Source: Maniola hyperantus
Lineage: Eukaryota; Arthropoda; Insecta; Lepidoptera; Nymphalidae
Assembly (NCBI RefSeq): GCF_902806685.2
Contig: NC_048536.1
Coordinates: forward strand, 2,108,001-2,172,000
Length of the DNA: 64,000 nucleotides
Reading direction: 5' to 3'
Notes under the pieces: generated by a model
Seen by the model: only the letters and a program-made list of their open reading frames with translations
Database searches by the model: none
Told to the model about the DNA's origin: nothing
Made by a program: the position numbers and the translations under genes
Part shown: positions 31,971 through 45,000 of the stretch, piece by piece
Layout: every line of letters begins with the position of its first letter
Numbering within the stretch: position 1 is the first letter of the stretch

Positions 31971-32259
31971 GTTAATAAATAAAATCCCTTTAGTACCTAC
32001 TTATTATAATTCCATGGAAGTAAAAGATTCGATACGAAACTCAAAGCTATTGGAAACCTCAATGCTGGGTAGGTAGATTAAATCATCATAAATTATCAAA
32101 ACGAGAGACGAAATCGAGGCTAAATTAAATCTAGCCCAGTCATCGCCCATGGGAAGTTCCCTTCACGGTATGGTCGTAAAATGTCAATGAAAATTGAAAT
32201 TTGAAACGTTACCATTTAATCCAAGGTAATTTCATTAGCTGTACATTTCTCGTATAACA

Positions 32260-32500
32260 TTTTAAAATACGTTTAGTTTCCCCGTGTCGTCAGTCGAACG
32301 AAACGCGTAATCGCGGTGCGGGCGCAAAAAATAGTCCGACATTAGTTTTCGCGCCATAATCTGGGTCAAACCGCCATCGCGCCCTATTTCCGTTCAGAAA
32401 TCGGTTCGGAAACGGACGTTTTGACGTGATGTTTACACGTCGTGATGTCGTTGATTTGGTGGTATAATTTTCTTGCAATCTGATTTACACAACGGATACC
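32260..32500. promoter_or_regulatory. CpG-richer patch in the HS2ST-TRIM45 interval
   Basis: Many CpG (GTAATCGCGGTGCGGGCGCA) within AT-rich intergenic DNA and a TGACGTGATG motif. It could be a distal promoter or untranslated first exon of TRIM45; no direct support. Confidence 0.2.
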
Positions 32501-32629
32501 TATTGTCTTCCATTGTTTATTTATTTTATTTAATCGGTGTTATTGGTAGATTTCGATTATTTTCAGTTTCTATTTTAAAACTTTAATAACATTCATTTTC
32601 GCGCCTTAATCTTGGATAACTCATCCTAT

Positions 32630-32669
32630 AGATTTGATGATTAAATGAGTTCGTTTAATCATCAAATCT
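32630..32669. repeat. Short perfect hairpin
   Basis: AGATTTGATGATTAAA is followed, after TGAGTTCG, by its inverse TTTAATCATCAAATCT. Confidence 0.7.
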
Positions 32670-33220
32670 TGGATACCCGTGTATTTTTTCTTTTGGGTAC
32701 GTAATTTAATCGATTTTTATGGACAACTCACACTTGATCAAAAAAGTTACCTACTACCTATTTAAATAGGTACCAAAATTGTTTTCACAAAAAAAAGACT
32801 TAAAGGTTCTTAAGACCCTTCCCTGCATCTCGTTTGGTTTTAGATTTCCCCATACTGTCCCAGATAAAAAAACACACTGCATACCTATCCAATGATTTTA
32901 CTAAGTAGGCAGGTAACTAGTCCCTTTAACAATTTATCGAATATCATACCGGAAAGCTAACTCAGTAGCTTATAACTAAGTAGCACGTGTGTATCATCCC
33001 CTAAGTAAGAACATGAGAAATGACAGGGGTGACCAAAATAGCGCTAAAGACCTGGGCATTCATAACGCCTCACGGAAACATGTCCATAACGTAGTTCGAA
33101 GTTGTAATATTTACAAAACAAGGTACGCAAGGTGTTGAGAAGGGAGAGCGCATGCGTAAAAGTTGCGCTGCTGCAGTCGTTCGCCGTTTCCATCACGCTC
33201 TAAGCTCTGAGGTTGCAAAG

Positions 33221-33452
33221 TATACTTTGACTTTGCTCCAGTTAAAACGAGACAGATTTATGTCAGCGAATAGCGATATAGCGAGTAAAGGTAAAGTGCA
33301 CTCTATAGAGCGTACTTTGACTTCGTCAGATCAGTTCAGTCTCAGTTAAAACGAGACAGATTTATGTCTCGTCTAACTCGCCGTCTAGTTTTAATTGTGT
33401 CTTAACTCTTAAGGCTGAGCAGAGTCAATGTTTGCTCTATAGATCTCAGCCT
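33221..33452. mobile_element. MITE D, two overlapping copies
   Basis: One partial and one fuller unit: GTGCACTCTATAGAGCGTAC marks the junction, and TGCTCTATAGATCTCAGCCT the right end. AACGAGACAGATTTATGTC appears twice. Confidence 0.65.
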
Positions 33453-33454
33453 GA

Positions 33455-33985
33455 GTGTCTAGTATAACTTTTAAAGTTAACGTTAACTGAATGTGCATTC
33501 TGTCGTATTGCGTAGAAGTGTCAAATCACGACGTTTTTTCACTTGAAAAGTTACTGCCTCTTATGCGCTTTTTTTTAATGTAGGTATGTAGGTTTATTCG
33601 AGGTTTCTGGACCGATTTGCAAATATTTTTTTTAAATCAACAGAGGTGTTGTTTGTTGTTATGTTTCCGTGGTGGTCCCATAAAAATTCCTGGATCCAAC
33701 TCCTCAATCCTGATGCTGCACGGTTACTGCCCGCCTAAGTTATCAAGATTCAGGAAGTGTTTATAGTGAATTAATGTTGTAGGCACTAAGCAACGACTTT
33801 TAACGTCCCGCTTCGTGTCTGACCAAGTCTCGTCCTTCATGAGTATGCATCCCTCAAATGTGGGGAAATTGATTGTGACTGTGTCACGGGGTATTAGTTC
33901 CCGTCAGAGCTGGTATTGGGGGAAATACATTATTTTTTTGAAATTTAATAATCAGAAATTGTATACCTATACGGATCTCCTCTCA
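33455..33985. other. Intergenic DNA, nothing recognised
   Basis: No exon or repeat terminus identified. Confidence 0.4.
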
Positions 33986-33988
33986 AAA

Positions 33989-34104
33989 TGAATGACGTAG
34001 GCATCCGCTAAGAAAGGATTTTTGAAAGTTCAACCCCTAAAGGTGTGGAATAGGGGTTTGAAATTTGTGTAGTACACGCGGACGAAGTCGGGAGGATAAG
34101 CTAG
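33989..34104 (+). mobile_element. Helitron-like element, 3' half
   Basis: GACGTAGGCATCCGCTAAGA to GCGGACGAAGTCGG plus CTAG at 34101-34104. The 5' half is absent. Confidence 0.7.
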
Positions 34105-34644
34105 TTGTGCATAAATTCAGTTCCCTTGAAACAAAACTGCGAAAAATCAACGCTATTGATATTGATCCTACTTCCTAATTGAGTTTTAGTTTTAGTTCCT
34201 CGTAGCTTTAGTACGTAGGTATTAATTATCACCCTGTATATCGAAGATAATTAATTATACTTACCTATTATGATTTTTTACAAGGGTGACCTGTTCTGAT
34301 TGAACAAACCCTTTAAATAAAGAGAAAAAAAAAAAACCACTGTAGGTATATCATTTTCATCCTTGTCTATCTACGCCTTCATCATACAAATTAACAATTT
34401 TGACCATCAGTAAGCGTAACATTTTACCTATTCTAAATAACTAATTTGAGTTTGAGTTGAGTTTGAGTTTGAGTTAATGTACCTATAGCAAACGATAAGC
34501 GCGAAAATTGACAAAACCTTTTCGTGAAAAATGCCGGTGAAATTTAAAATCACTGAGAATCAAAATAAATAATAATACTTAATCTCAAATTAGGTAAGTA
34601 AGTAAATGATTTCAAATATCTAAGCCAACATGCCCATCGCTAAA

Positions 34645-34856
34645 TCTATATAATATAAAAGGAAAAGCTGACTGACTGACTGATCAACACACAGCTCAAA
34701 CTACTGGACGGATCGGGCTGAAATTTGGCATGCAGATAGCTATTACGATGAGACATCTGCTAAGAAAGGATCTAAGAAAATTCGACACCTAACGGAGCAA
34801 AATAGGGTTTCAAAATTTGTGTAGTCCACGCGAACGAAGTCGTGAGCATAAGCTAG
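34645..34856 (+). mobile_element. Helitron-like element, CTGACTGA family
   Basis: Starts TCTATATAATATAAAAGG after A and ends with AACGAAGTCGTGAGC plus CTAG at 34853-34856. Confidence 0.75.
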
Positions 34857-34859
34857 TTA

Positions 34860-35400
34860 AATAATAATGAAAGTATTTGCATGAATTCAGATTTCAGATT
34901 TCTCATTTCAGTTCACGGTGAAACGGCGTTACGAAAGCACGTTTATTTTTACACGCCGCGCTATTAACTCGCGAACGTATCGACGTGATATAAACATTAC
35001 AAAATGTAACATTAGATAAAGCTCAATTAAACACCGTTATCACCCTTATATTTATTTTTATTATGTGAATACCAAAAATTAAAGTTACAACTTACTTAGG
35101 TATATAATATTTTTTTAAACAAATTAAGGTAGTTACTAGTTACTCGGGTCAAAAGTAAATACCTCTGTAGATTATAATCGATCATGCCAACAAAAAGTTG
35201 TTGAAATAAATCAGTTTTAAGCAGCTATTTAAGATTAAACTTCGGCTTAAATCGAATATCAGTAAAATAAAAAAAAAGCAATAAAAAATACTTTAATTCA
35301 GAAGTTTTCAAAAAAGTTAAATGATAGAAAATCTGTTTTATAGTAAGTTAAGTATCATCTTTTGGCGTGACAAAACACTTATTCACCTACTTAATTAGTT
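34860..35400. other. Intergenic DNA, nothing recognised
   Basis: Very AT-rich, no repeat ends seen. Confidence 0.4.
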
Positions 35401-35406
35401 TACTTA

Positions 35407-36019
35407 TACAGGGTGTAACCAGAACGCTAAAAAAACTTAGCGTTATTGTTATAAGTACTACCTAAACAGTAAACACAATCCTATTGGATTGTGTTGTGTG
35501 TGTTGGTATTCCAATAACCATTTGCCTCATTTTGTGGTTTTAGTGATTTACCTAGTGTTTTTCAAACTCGCAATGTATAGCGTGCAAAATCAGGTTAATG
35601 CCCCGCCTACGACGCGGCATTGACTCCGAATGGACTACTTACGCAACGGTCGTTGACCTCTAGCGTCAGTCAGATGTTTTATTTGCAACTAGCTGCCCTG
35701 GCGAACTTAGTTCCGCCTAACAGTCGATTCAAATTTTTTAAATTTTTCTCTCCGAAAGAACCATATTATTATGGCCTCGAACTTCAAGGAATATTATAAA
35801 AAAAGAATTAGCGTAATCGGTTCAGCTGTTCTCGAGATTTGCGATGAGCAACACATTTAGTGTTTCATTTTTATATTATAGATATATCGTAAACTTTTAC
35901 AAACGATTGATTTTTTTTTATTCTTCGCGGTTTTTTGTGGTAAGATATCAGTAATCATCTCAGTACTAGGTATCATTTTCTGTCTTCGTTTTTGCCAGCG
36001 TTCTGGTTACACCCTGTAT
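35407..36019. mobile_element. MITE S with TA target duplication, beside TRIM45 start
   Basis: CAGGGTGTAACCAGAACGCT at the left and AGCGTTCTGGTTACACCCTG at the right are exact 20-bp inverted ends flanked by TA. About 613 bp, because a second repeat (35690-35880, with GAATTAGCGTAATCGGTTCA) has inserted inside. The right end is only 67 bp before the TRIM45 ATG. Confidence 0.9.
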
Positions 36020-36086
36020 ATAATCCAAAAGAACATAATATGTTTCCTATGCCGAAATAGAATTAAAAAATTAAAATAAATAAAAA

Positions 36087-39000
36087 ATGGAAGTCGACCG
36101 TATCCTCTACATTTTCGGAAGCTTCTCCCGTAAGAAACAAGATCGTAGAAAGTCTTTAGAACCTTCGTCAATAAGTGCTGGTAACAGTCCTTTGAAAACG
36201 ACGAAAAATTTCCGACCGACGAGCCAGAACTTATCGATAGCTCCACGGACATCTGCTTATGGGGAGAGCAAGAGAGCCAGGGTGAAGGATTGGGAGTGCG
36301 GCATCTGTAGACGGGAGCTCGTGGAACCGAGGCTTTTGAGCTGCCTTCACAGTTTCTGCACGAGGTGTCTGCAAGGGTTGCACCAGGATGGCGAGGCTGC
36401 TGCATGGGAAGATGGCGATGCAGGTAAAATATAAGGATTCCTTAAGATTTCACATTGGCAGAGTTAGAGAAGAATAAAATCAGTACCCTTATTATAAATG
36501 CGAAAGTGTGTTTATTTGTTGGTTTGTTCTTCAATCACGGCGCAACGGTGCAACGGATTGACGTGATTTTTTGCATGGGTAACATGGCATAAAGACCTGA
36601 GAGTGACATAGGCTACTTTTTATCCCGAAAAATCAAAGAGTTCCCGCGAGATTATCAAAAACCTAAATCCATGCGGACGAAGTCGCGGGCATCAGTTATT
36701 AGAATAATAATTGCAAGTGCTTTTGAATCAATGAACTTGCAAAGCTTAATTTGCTATAATCCGCTGAAACAAGTCGAATCTGTATGGTGCAACATGCAGC
36801 ATGCGATATGCACCGCCCGCCTACGTTAGTACATAATAATGTACATGCATAACTCCGAAAAGTTAGAGGCGTGTGCCCGCGTTCGAACCCCCGACCTCCG
36901 ATTGGAAGACGGACGTCCTAACCACTAGGCTACACAGCTTTCAGCAGGATGAATACATCATTGTTTCATAACAGCAATAAAATAGCAGTTGAAGCGTTTA
37001 AAAACTTTATTATGGTGGCCTGTTTATTTATTCGGCATCTGGAAGAGCTATTAACCTCGCTAAGTAGCTGTTAATAGATCGATAAGAATATGTGGTAATT
37101 GGTGGCCTCTACACATCATACCTACATAATCACTACACAATAGTGAACAGTACAAAATATCTTGTTTCAAAGAAAATAGGGAAACAACATTAGTTCACGA
37201 GATTTTTAGGGTTCCGTACCTTTAAAGGCAAAAAGGAACCTTTATAGAATCACTCGACTGTCGACGGCACTGGTGTACGGAAAAACTTATTTAAAGTTTA
37301 TGAATGCACCAAACTTGTTGTAAACTGTAAATATTCTTCTTTAATAAATAAATAAATACAATACAAATAAATACTTTGTCATCACACAAAAAAAATTAAA
37401 CTGATAATTTTTTTTTTCAGTTTTCAAAGTAAAATAACGATAATAAGTGGGGTATCACATGGGCTTTGCCTGTATATTCTAAAACAGCCCCCCAATTGTG
37501 TAAGAATAACCATTTCATGGCTATCGCAATCGTCAAGAAATTCTGCCATTTGATTGGTTGATTCGCTGTTTACATATTTTCACAGCCAATCAAAGGGCAG
37601 AATTCTTGACGATTACGATAGCCATGAAATGGTTATTCTTACACAATTGGGGGACAGATTTTTCTTTATTTTTATGCATAAGTAATAGTTTTTGATTTAT
37701 CGTGTAAAATGTCGAAAAGATACGACTGTAGTAGTACGGAAACCTCGGTGAGCGAGTCTGACTCGCACTTGGCCGGATTTTTAAATATTTTTATTTTAAA
37801 ACTGGTTGATGCCCGCGGTTTCACCCGCGTGGATTTAAGTTTTTAAAAACCCGTGGGAACTTTTGATTTTCCCGGACAAAAATTAGCCTATCTGTAGTAG
37901 CCCGTCCCCGAGATGCAAGATATCTCAGTAACAAATTTCGTTAAAACATTTGAATGCATGGTTCTTTAGAAATTCCGTAGGATTACCATGATTTGAGAAC
38001 GCAATTTCTTACAGCATCAGGGCTGAGGAGTTGGCTCCTCGAGTTCAAAAGTCTTTACATGGTAGGTACGAGTACCTACCTCCAATATCAATTTATAACC
38101 GACAGTTTCTAAATTCCATCAATTTTGTGGTTAGGTCTACAGTACAGCATCAGGATTCAGGAGTCGGAATCCAAATCTTTTATGGGACAATTTCGCAAAG
38201 CTTCTCTATCGATTAAAAAAAAATTACTCAAATCGGTTCAGAAATCTCGGAGATTTCGGTGATAGGTATAGGTAGAAAAACACAACTCCTTTTTTGAAAT
38301 TCGGTTAAAAAGTAGCCTATGTTCCGAAGATTAGCCCGTTCAAACAGACAGACATACAGACAAAAATTTTAAAAACGTGTGATTCAGTTATGGTACAGTT
38401 CAAATAACCATATGAGTTTAATATGAGGTACCTAGTTATTTCGAAATTACAGACAGACACTTCAATTTTATTTATTAGTATAGATTGTATAGATGATTGA
38501 TGCTTTTACACACATCTGCCAGTGCTGCCAATTATCAGGATGTGTCATGGATGGACAACAAACGAGCAACAAGAAGATATTTTTGGCAACGGATTGCACG
38601 TTTTTGTGTTACGTAAATTTATTTTAGGTCTCGTTGAATCACTGTCTAATGACCTTCTAAAAACAGACCTAGACCTAGAAAGTATACTTAGGTACGCATA
38701 TTCAGCCTATTTTAGTTCACCAGTCTCTAGGCTAGTTGGCTTAGTTCGGTGGGCAGGCACGCTTAAGTCTTACAGTATCAGCAGGTCGAGATGGCAATCG
38801 GGGTATGAGGCGGAAGGGGGGGGGGGGGGGGGGGGGGGCGCACCAGCACGTCACGGCAGCAGGCACGGCGTACGTTCTTTAGAGTTCCCGGAGCCTCTCA
38901 ATAACGCGCTGAGGAGGTCCAACGAGAGGGTTTTAGTGGGTAGAACATAACCCGATTGGGTATCTTCAGAAGATTTCCCACTCGAAAAAAAAAAAACGGT

Positions 39001-42000
39001 ACCCCATAAAATAACATTCAAGACTAGGTCAAGTATGAAAGTTAAATCTTGGTAAACGAAATAGGTTAGGAAGCCACACAGTGGCAAGGCTACCTATGTC
39101 ACATTGTACTACCTAATTGAATTATTTCGGATTATTGACTCTCACAGCTGATTTCCGACAGACTACTAAGGTCGGATTCCTATTTATATGGGTATTCAAT
39201 CTATTTGTAATCTTTAAAAAGAAAGTCTGAAAAAATCAAACGATAATATATTTGTTTATTCTAACTTAGTAAGTAATATTTTGGATAAAACCTTGGATAA
39301 AACAGATAAAATTAAATAAGTAGGTACCTACCAAGGTAATACGACATAAATAAAAAAAAGTTTTTTATGAATATGTTTTTTATTTTATTATAATTAAAAA
39401 AACACAAATTCTAAATAGGTAATTTAATAGAAATGGTAAGTACCTACTTAGGTACTTGCTGTATTTTAAAATAAGTACCGGAACGTTTGTGTCGCTAAGT
39501 TTTGAGCAACTCTTAAGCTGGTTGCTTGTAATATACCATTTCCATTCGAGGCGATCTTGTTACAATACACACCACACGAGTAGATATGCGACACAGACTG
39601 ACTAGTAGTATGTCTTTGTTATGTATCATTCACTCAAAGGGAATTCACGAAAAAAACCAACAGTCGAGTGGAAATCGCGACGTTGTTGCGGATGCCAAAG
39701 TTTTGACATCCACGGATCCGCGGAATGTTCCACATTTGCAGATGCGGATGCGAATATCCGTAACACCCCTAGCATATACCTACTGATGCACACGAACTAC
39801 ACATACTCGCAGCTATAGTCTCACACTTCTATTGTGAATGATCTGATATGAACATGAGCTCGTCTACTCGTCCCACGTTGCGTATGTGCGAGCAAGTCTC
39901 AATGTTGTGGAGCGGGCCTGCCATGATGGCGGCTTGCACTTTCACTTGCACTTCATCTGTAGGCAAGTGACAAATAATAATTAATATTGACCGTTGATAG
40001 CCGGATGTCCACCTCGCATTCGGAGGTCAGGGGTTCGATCCCGGGCACCTCTAACTTTTCAGAGCTATACGGTGAAGGTAAACGTCGTGAGGGAACCTGC
40101 ATGGCTGAGAGTTCCGCATAATATTCTCAAAGGTGTGTGAAGTCTGCCAATCAGCACTTGGCTAGCGTGGTGGACTATGTCAAACCCTTTTCTTACTGAG
40201 AGGAGGATTGATTGATCATGCTGATGATGAGTTAATTAAATTGTTGAAGAAACAAGAGGAGGCAACTCTTGTTTCTTCAACAATATTTATCAGACATTCG
40301 GTGGCGATAACGTAGAGAGGACGCGGAGAGGAGGAAGGAAGTGAGGAGGAAGAGGATGTGACGAGAAGGAGAGAAAACAGTGAGGAATAAACAGGAGAGG
40401 AAGTGGACAACAGGAGACACCACTATCGGCGAAGGGAATCTCCTGAAACCGTGAAGTCTGCCCCAGAAAGGGGAGAGTGGCATATAGGGATAAGGAAGCA
40501 GATAGGAAATAAGTTGTAGGTAGTCAAGAAGGCGCTCCGGGAAATACGCCAAGCAAGTACCCAACGGGTGCACTCCTAAATTTCGGCCCATATAACCGCG
40601 CGGTTGGTGTGCCATGGGGGGTGGTGGGTTGACCTGTTGAAGAAAATCTTGTGAGACTAATGCCATCAACTCCCAGTATACAAGGAAATATCCCTGAGGC
40701 GATAGGAATGGATCGGGCATAATTTGCGAAGGGAAGAGGGAAAAGCTGCTTAAGTGGCGATTCAATGGCCTGCCGGTTGAAGGAGACCTGGTTGACCACC
40801 CAACACCTGGAGGTCTATTGAAGCATATCTTAAAAGAGTGGGACTTATGCTAAAGGCAGTAACCAAAGATAGGGAGACATGAAAACCAACAGCTGCAGCC
40901 CTAAGTTTCACGTGGGAATAAAAGAGCTCCATCATCATCATCATCATTGAAGAAAATAGGGCATCCATTTTTATTAATGAAAAATCTGAATTAATTTACT
41001 GGTAGACTTATTGTAGGTACCTACCATGGAGTCGGAATTGCACTTACATTTTCCGAGGGTATATCCTAGGGTGGCTATTTTAGGGTGGATAAAAGAAACT
41101 AACCGGTAGATTTAGTGCCGTCCACCTCGACGGCAGTGATGCCAGCCGCAGCCCGGAGCTCGGCCAGGGACTCGCTGAAGTAGGTATCCAACTGCCAACA
41201 TTGGTTTTATTTATTTAAAAGACTAGCACTTGGCTGCAAGCAGCCATGCTGGCAAGTGATGATGCAGCCTAAGATGGAGCGCCCTTGCCTAGATGCCTAT
41301 TCACTTTTGACTTGAAGGTACCCATATTAAAATTGGGGGAGAAAACTGCATGCCATTGAAAGTTGAAGAAGAATATATGCTAAAGCCTCGAACTTTGTTT
41401 TGAGGCCAGATTTTGCCTGTCTATCGGTATTAAACAGAATAAATAGGTACTTAGGTACATAGGTATATTTCGGAGTGTGTCCAAGAACTGTTTGACATGG
41501 AGAAACCTTCACCTTTCTACAATTTTACCGCAAGGCATCGTCAAGGTTTGCACTCGTGTGTAGTCGTCGGGTTATGGGGGTTAAATTCCAGAGACGTGAG
41601 TTATGTGCGTTTTAAGCAATTAAATATCACTTACTTTAGGGATGAAGGAAAACATGCATCGCCAGGAAACCTGCATGACTGAAAGTTCTTCATAACGTTC
41701 TCAAAGGTGTGTGAAGTCTGCCAATCTGCACTTGGCCAGCTTATGGTCTTCTCATACTGAGTGATCTATGATCAGTAGTGAGCCGGCGATCGGTTGATCA
41801 TGATGAGGAATTATAGATGAGGAGGCCTTACACTGCCCACGGAACGTGCAGGAATATTACCTCTGCGTCCAGCTGCGCCTCGAAGGTCGGGTCGAGCGAC
41901 AGCACCTGCGGGTCTGAGCTGAGTGGTGCGGCGCGGCCCGTGCAGTCCACACCGCACGCCTGCATGCGCGCCTTGCAAACCACCCGCGGCACGTGCAGGA

Positions 42001-45000
42001 ATATTATACTGTTTCAAATGACAAGGAAGGAAGTGAGGAGGAATACGGAGGAGAGGAGCGAAGAGATCGCAGATAGCGAAGAGGAAACAGGAGAAGAATC
42101 CCGACAGCACGAGGCCGGGAATTTCCTGTAACCGTGACCTCTGCCCCAGAAAGGGGAGTGACATAATAGGGACAAGGAAGAGAGAGAAAATAATTTTAAA
42201 TTTTAAAATTAAATTAAATCGCAAAAAATTGCGGCCAGCTTTTATCTATCGTATCTACATGACCATAGAGATAGAATTAGATTGATAAAGTAAATTACGT
42301 GACCATTTCGACTTTAGTAAAATGCGGCGCATATTGCTGGTAGTTTAACGATTACTTCATGATGTTTTAGGGGTTTACCGATTAGGCGGAGTAGGCATGC
42401 GATCCAAATGTTCAAAATCATCCCCGGACGCGGGATATCCGGCGAGGACCCAGCCGTGGTCGATGCAGTCCTAAAAGATGGATACAACTACGAATTACAA
42501 GGACCTAGTCAATTATTCTAAGTACCTACCTAAGTAGCAACTAACTTGTAAAAATTCATAAGCCGTCGCCGCTCAGAAATCAGTATTATTTAAATATTTC
42601 TAACAAATTATTGAAATGTCTTCCCAAAAGCATACGCAAGAGGCACAGGTCACAACGCGAGGTTTTTTTTTTGGATTGAACCACCAACAGAACCATACAA
42701 AAAAATACATCATTCAAATCCTAGGTGTGATTGCTATCACAACCTCTACACCTCTAATTATCCAATTCACGATCTAGAACCGAATATCGTTCTATTTCTC
42801 GGAGGGAAACTGAAATAAATCCGCCAAAACACCCGTATTTTTACAAATTTTATCAAGATGGCCTGGCCTGATGGTCTTCTACAAGGGCCACCCCTGGGCC
42901 GCCCTCATTATTGGTTTTGCTACAGAAAGAACTATACATGGGCCATGCAGTAGTTTCCTAAAAGTACCTATGTACCTACTTAGTTAACATATGTATTAAC
43001 CTTTCTTGAAATGCGTCGTTTGACTATCTCTGCCTTCAGTTGCACACTGATGCCGATCTTCCGCAACTTTTCACCGATCTCGTCGTTACGAAGCTGCGCC
43101 TCATTGAACAGGTCTTGGTAATACACTGTGAAAACGTACAATGGGAAAAATACATATGAAACTGCAAAGAATTATCTGACCAAATAATTTGCTCTGTAGG
43201 GTTAATGAAGCCTCAATAGCTCAAATAGAAAACCGAAATGTCGGCCGGCGATGCGACACGGTTCAATTCAAACCCACCCGTTGCATTATTGTCGTACCTA
43301 CTCCTAGCAAAAGCTTTACATTTAGTTGGAGGGGAAAGGGGAATGTTAGTCATGACTCATGAGTAATATTCTACAAAAAACATTACAGGGATTCATCCAG
43401 GTCCGAAGTAGACTTTAAGGGAGTCAAGGCGCAGGTCTTTTTTTAGTGACATAAACTTCACCATCATCGTCATCATCATCAACCGATAGACGCACACAGC
43501 TGGACAGGTTTGGGGACTTCCAAAGTCCAAACACCACAGTCTTGCGCCGCCTGAATCCAGCCGCCGCTCTTTGCGACCTGCCGGCGCCCTTTTTTTTTCC
43601 GTTCGGGGAGGAGGAAAATCCTCATGGATGCCTCCGGCATGCCCGACTCCACAATGGCCTACGGACTAAAAACCTCCTCCCCCCTCAGCTCTATCTTTCA
43701 GGTAAAACCTTTGCATTGCATCTGAAAGATGGCTGTCTTTACAGTTTAGGCTTTATCTTTTTTCTGCCTATCCCATTCATCCGAGATTCTTCTTTTAATA
43801 ATAGCACGCAACATTTCAGTGCATGCATTCCACTGTGATTCGCTTGAGAGCATACGAGGGACAAGATTTGACCTGCCGGCGCCCTGCGCGCCGCTGCGCG
43901 GTGTAGCCTACTCACAATACACAAGATCGAAGTGCCTTGCGGTGGCCATGGCCTGCGTTCTCCGTCCGGAGCCGATGGCACCTATGAGCAGCACGCGGTA
44001 CACGCCGGGCGCGCCAGGCGCGTGGAAGCCCTGCCCGGCGCCCTGCGCGCCCGCCGCCGCCGCGCGAATCGCTCGCACGCACTTCGCGCCGATCTGCTCG
44101 AGACTGTCCTGATGGTCTATGTGGACCTCCTGTGGTTTATAGTTTCTGGTGTGACACAACGGTGAGCGTAGGTCGTATGACATCGAATGAGTTAAAATAT
44201 CAATTTTACTAAGCTACCTTCAATAAATTAATGAATAATCTTAAATCATTCGAACAATTCAAACCAATTTTTAAAAAACCGGCCAAGTGCGAGTCAGGCT
44301 CGCGCATCGAGACGTACCTACTACAGTCGTATTTTATCGTCATTTTGCACTACAAATCAAAAACATCACAGACAAATATTATGCATAAAAATAAAAATAA
44401 ATCTGTTTTTAAATGTACAGGTAAAGCCCTTTCATATGATACCCCACTTGGTATATTAGTTATCTTACTTTGAAAATTGAAAACACTAATTATTTTTTCA
44501 TGTTTTTTTTTTTTGTGATGCAACCAGAAATTCACTATTTTCGGATTTATTCCTTTACTTGTGCTATAAGACGTAGGTCTTATACCACAAGTACCAAACC
44601 TACCTACCAAATTTCATGATTCTAGGTCAACGGGAAGTACCCTGTAGGTTTCTTGACAGACAGCCAACAAAGTGATCCTATAAGGGTTCCGTTTTTCCTT
44701 TTGAGGTACGGAACCCTAAAAACAGCCTAATGCTAGGCTGTTTTTACTACTACTCACCTTTAGTGTAGCTTTATAAGCAATCTTCAAGCCTTCAAAATCT
44801 TGCTGGAAGAAGGAGCGGTACGGGGTGAGTGGGTTCGGTGCCCGGGGTGCCACGGGCGGCGGCGGCATCAGCACCAACGTCACTGTCGGCAAAACCCCAT
44901 CCTGCTGCAAGCAGCGCGCCTCCATCACTGTGCATGGGTGATCTGACGGGAGAAATAATTTCACTTAGACAAGCGTATGTTGAGACTAGGGTTGCCAACC

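Noticed and set aside
38522..38950. 142-codon plus-strand frame with poly-Gly
   Set aside because: The Gly run is a poly-G tract inside MITE R sequence; no domain and no splice context.
40277..40765. 162-codon minus-strand frame
   Set aside because: It is the shadow of repeat G, which recurs at 42012 and 63412 with different frames open.
41099..41101. TAG ending AK8 at exon 10
   Set aside because: A donor G/GTTAGT just before it joins in phase to 39829-39956, which encodes the C-terminal helix typical of adenylate kinases; the sum of exons is then a multiple of 3.
43542..43838. 98-codon plus-strand frame opposite AK8
   Set aside because: Starts in a LINE scrap and continues in AT-rich DNA; it does not look coding.
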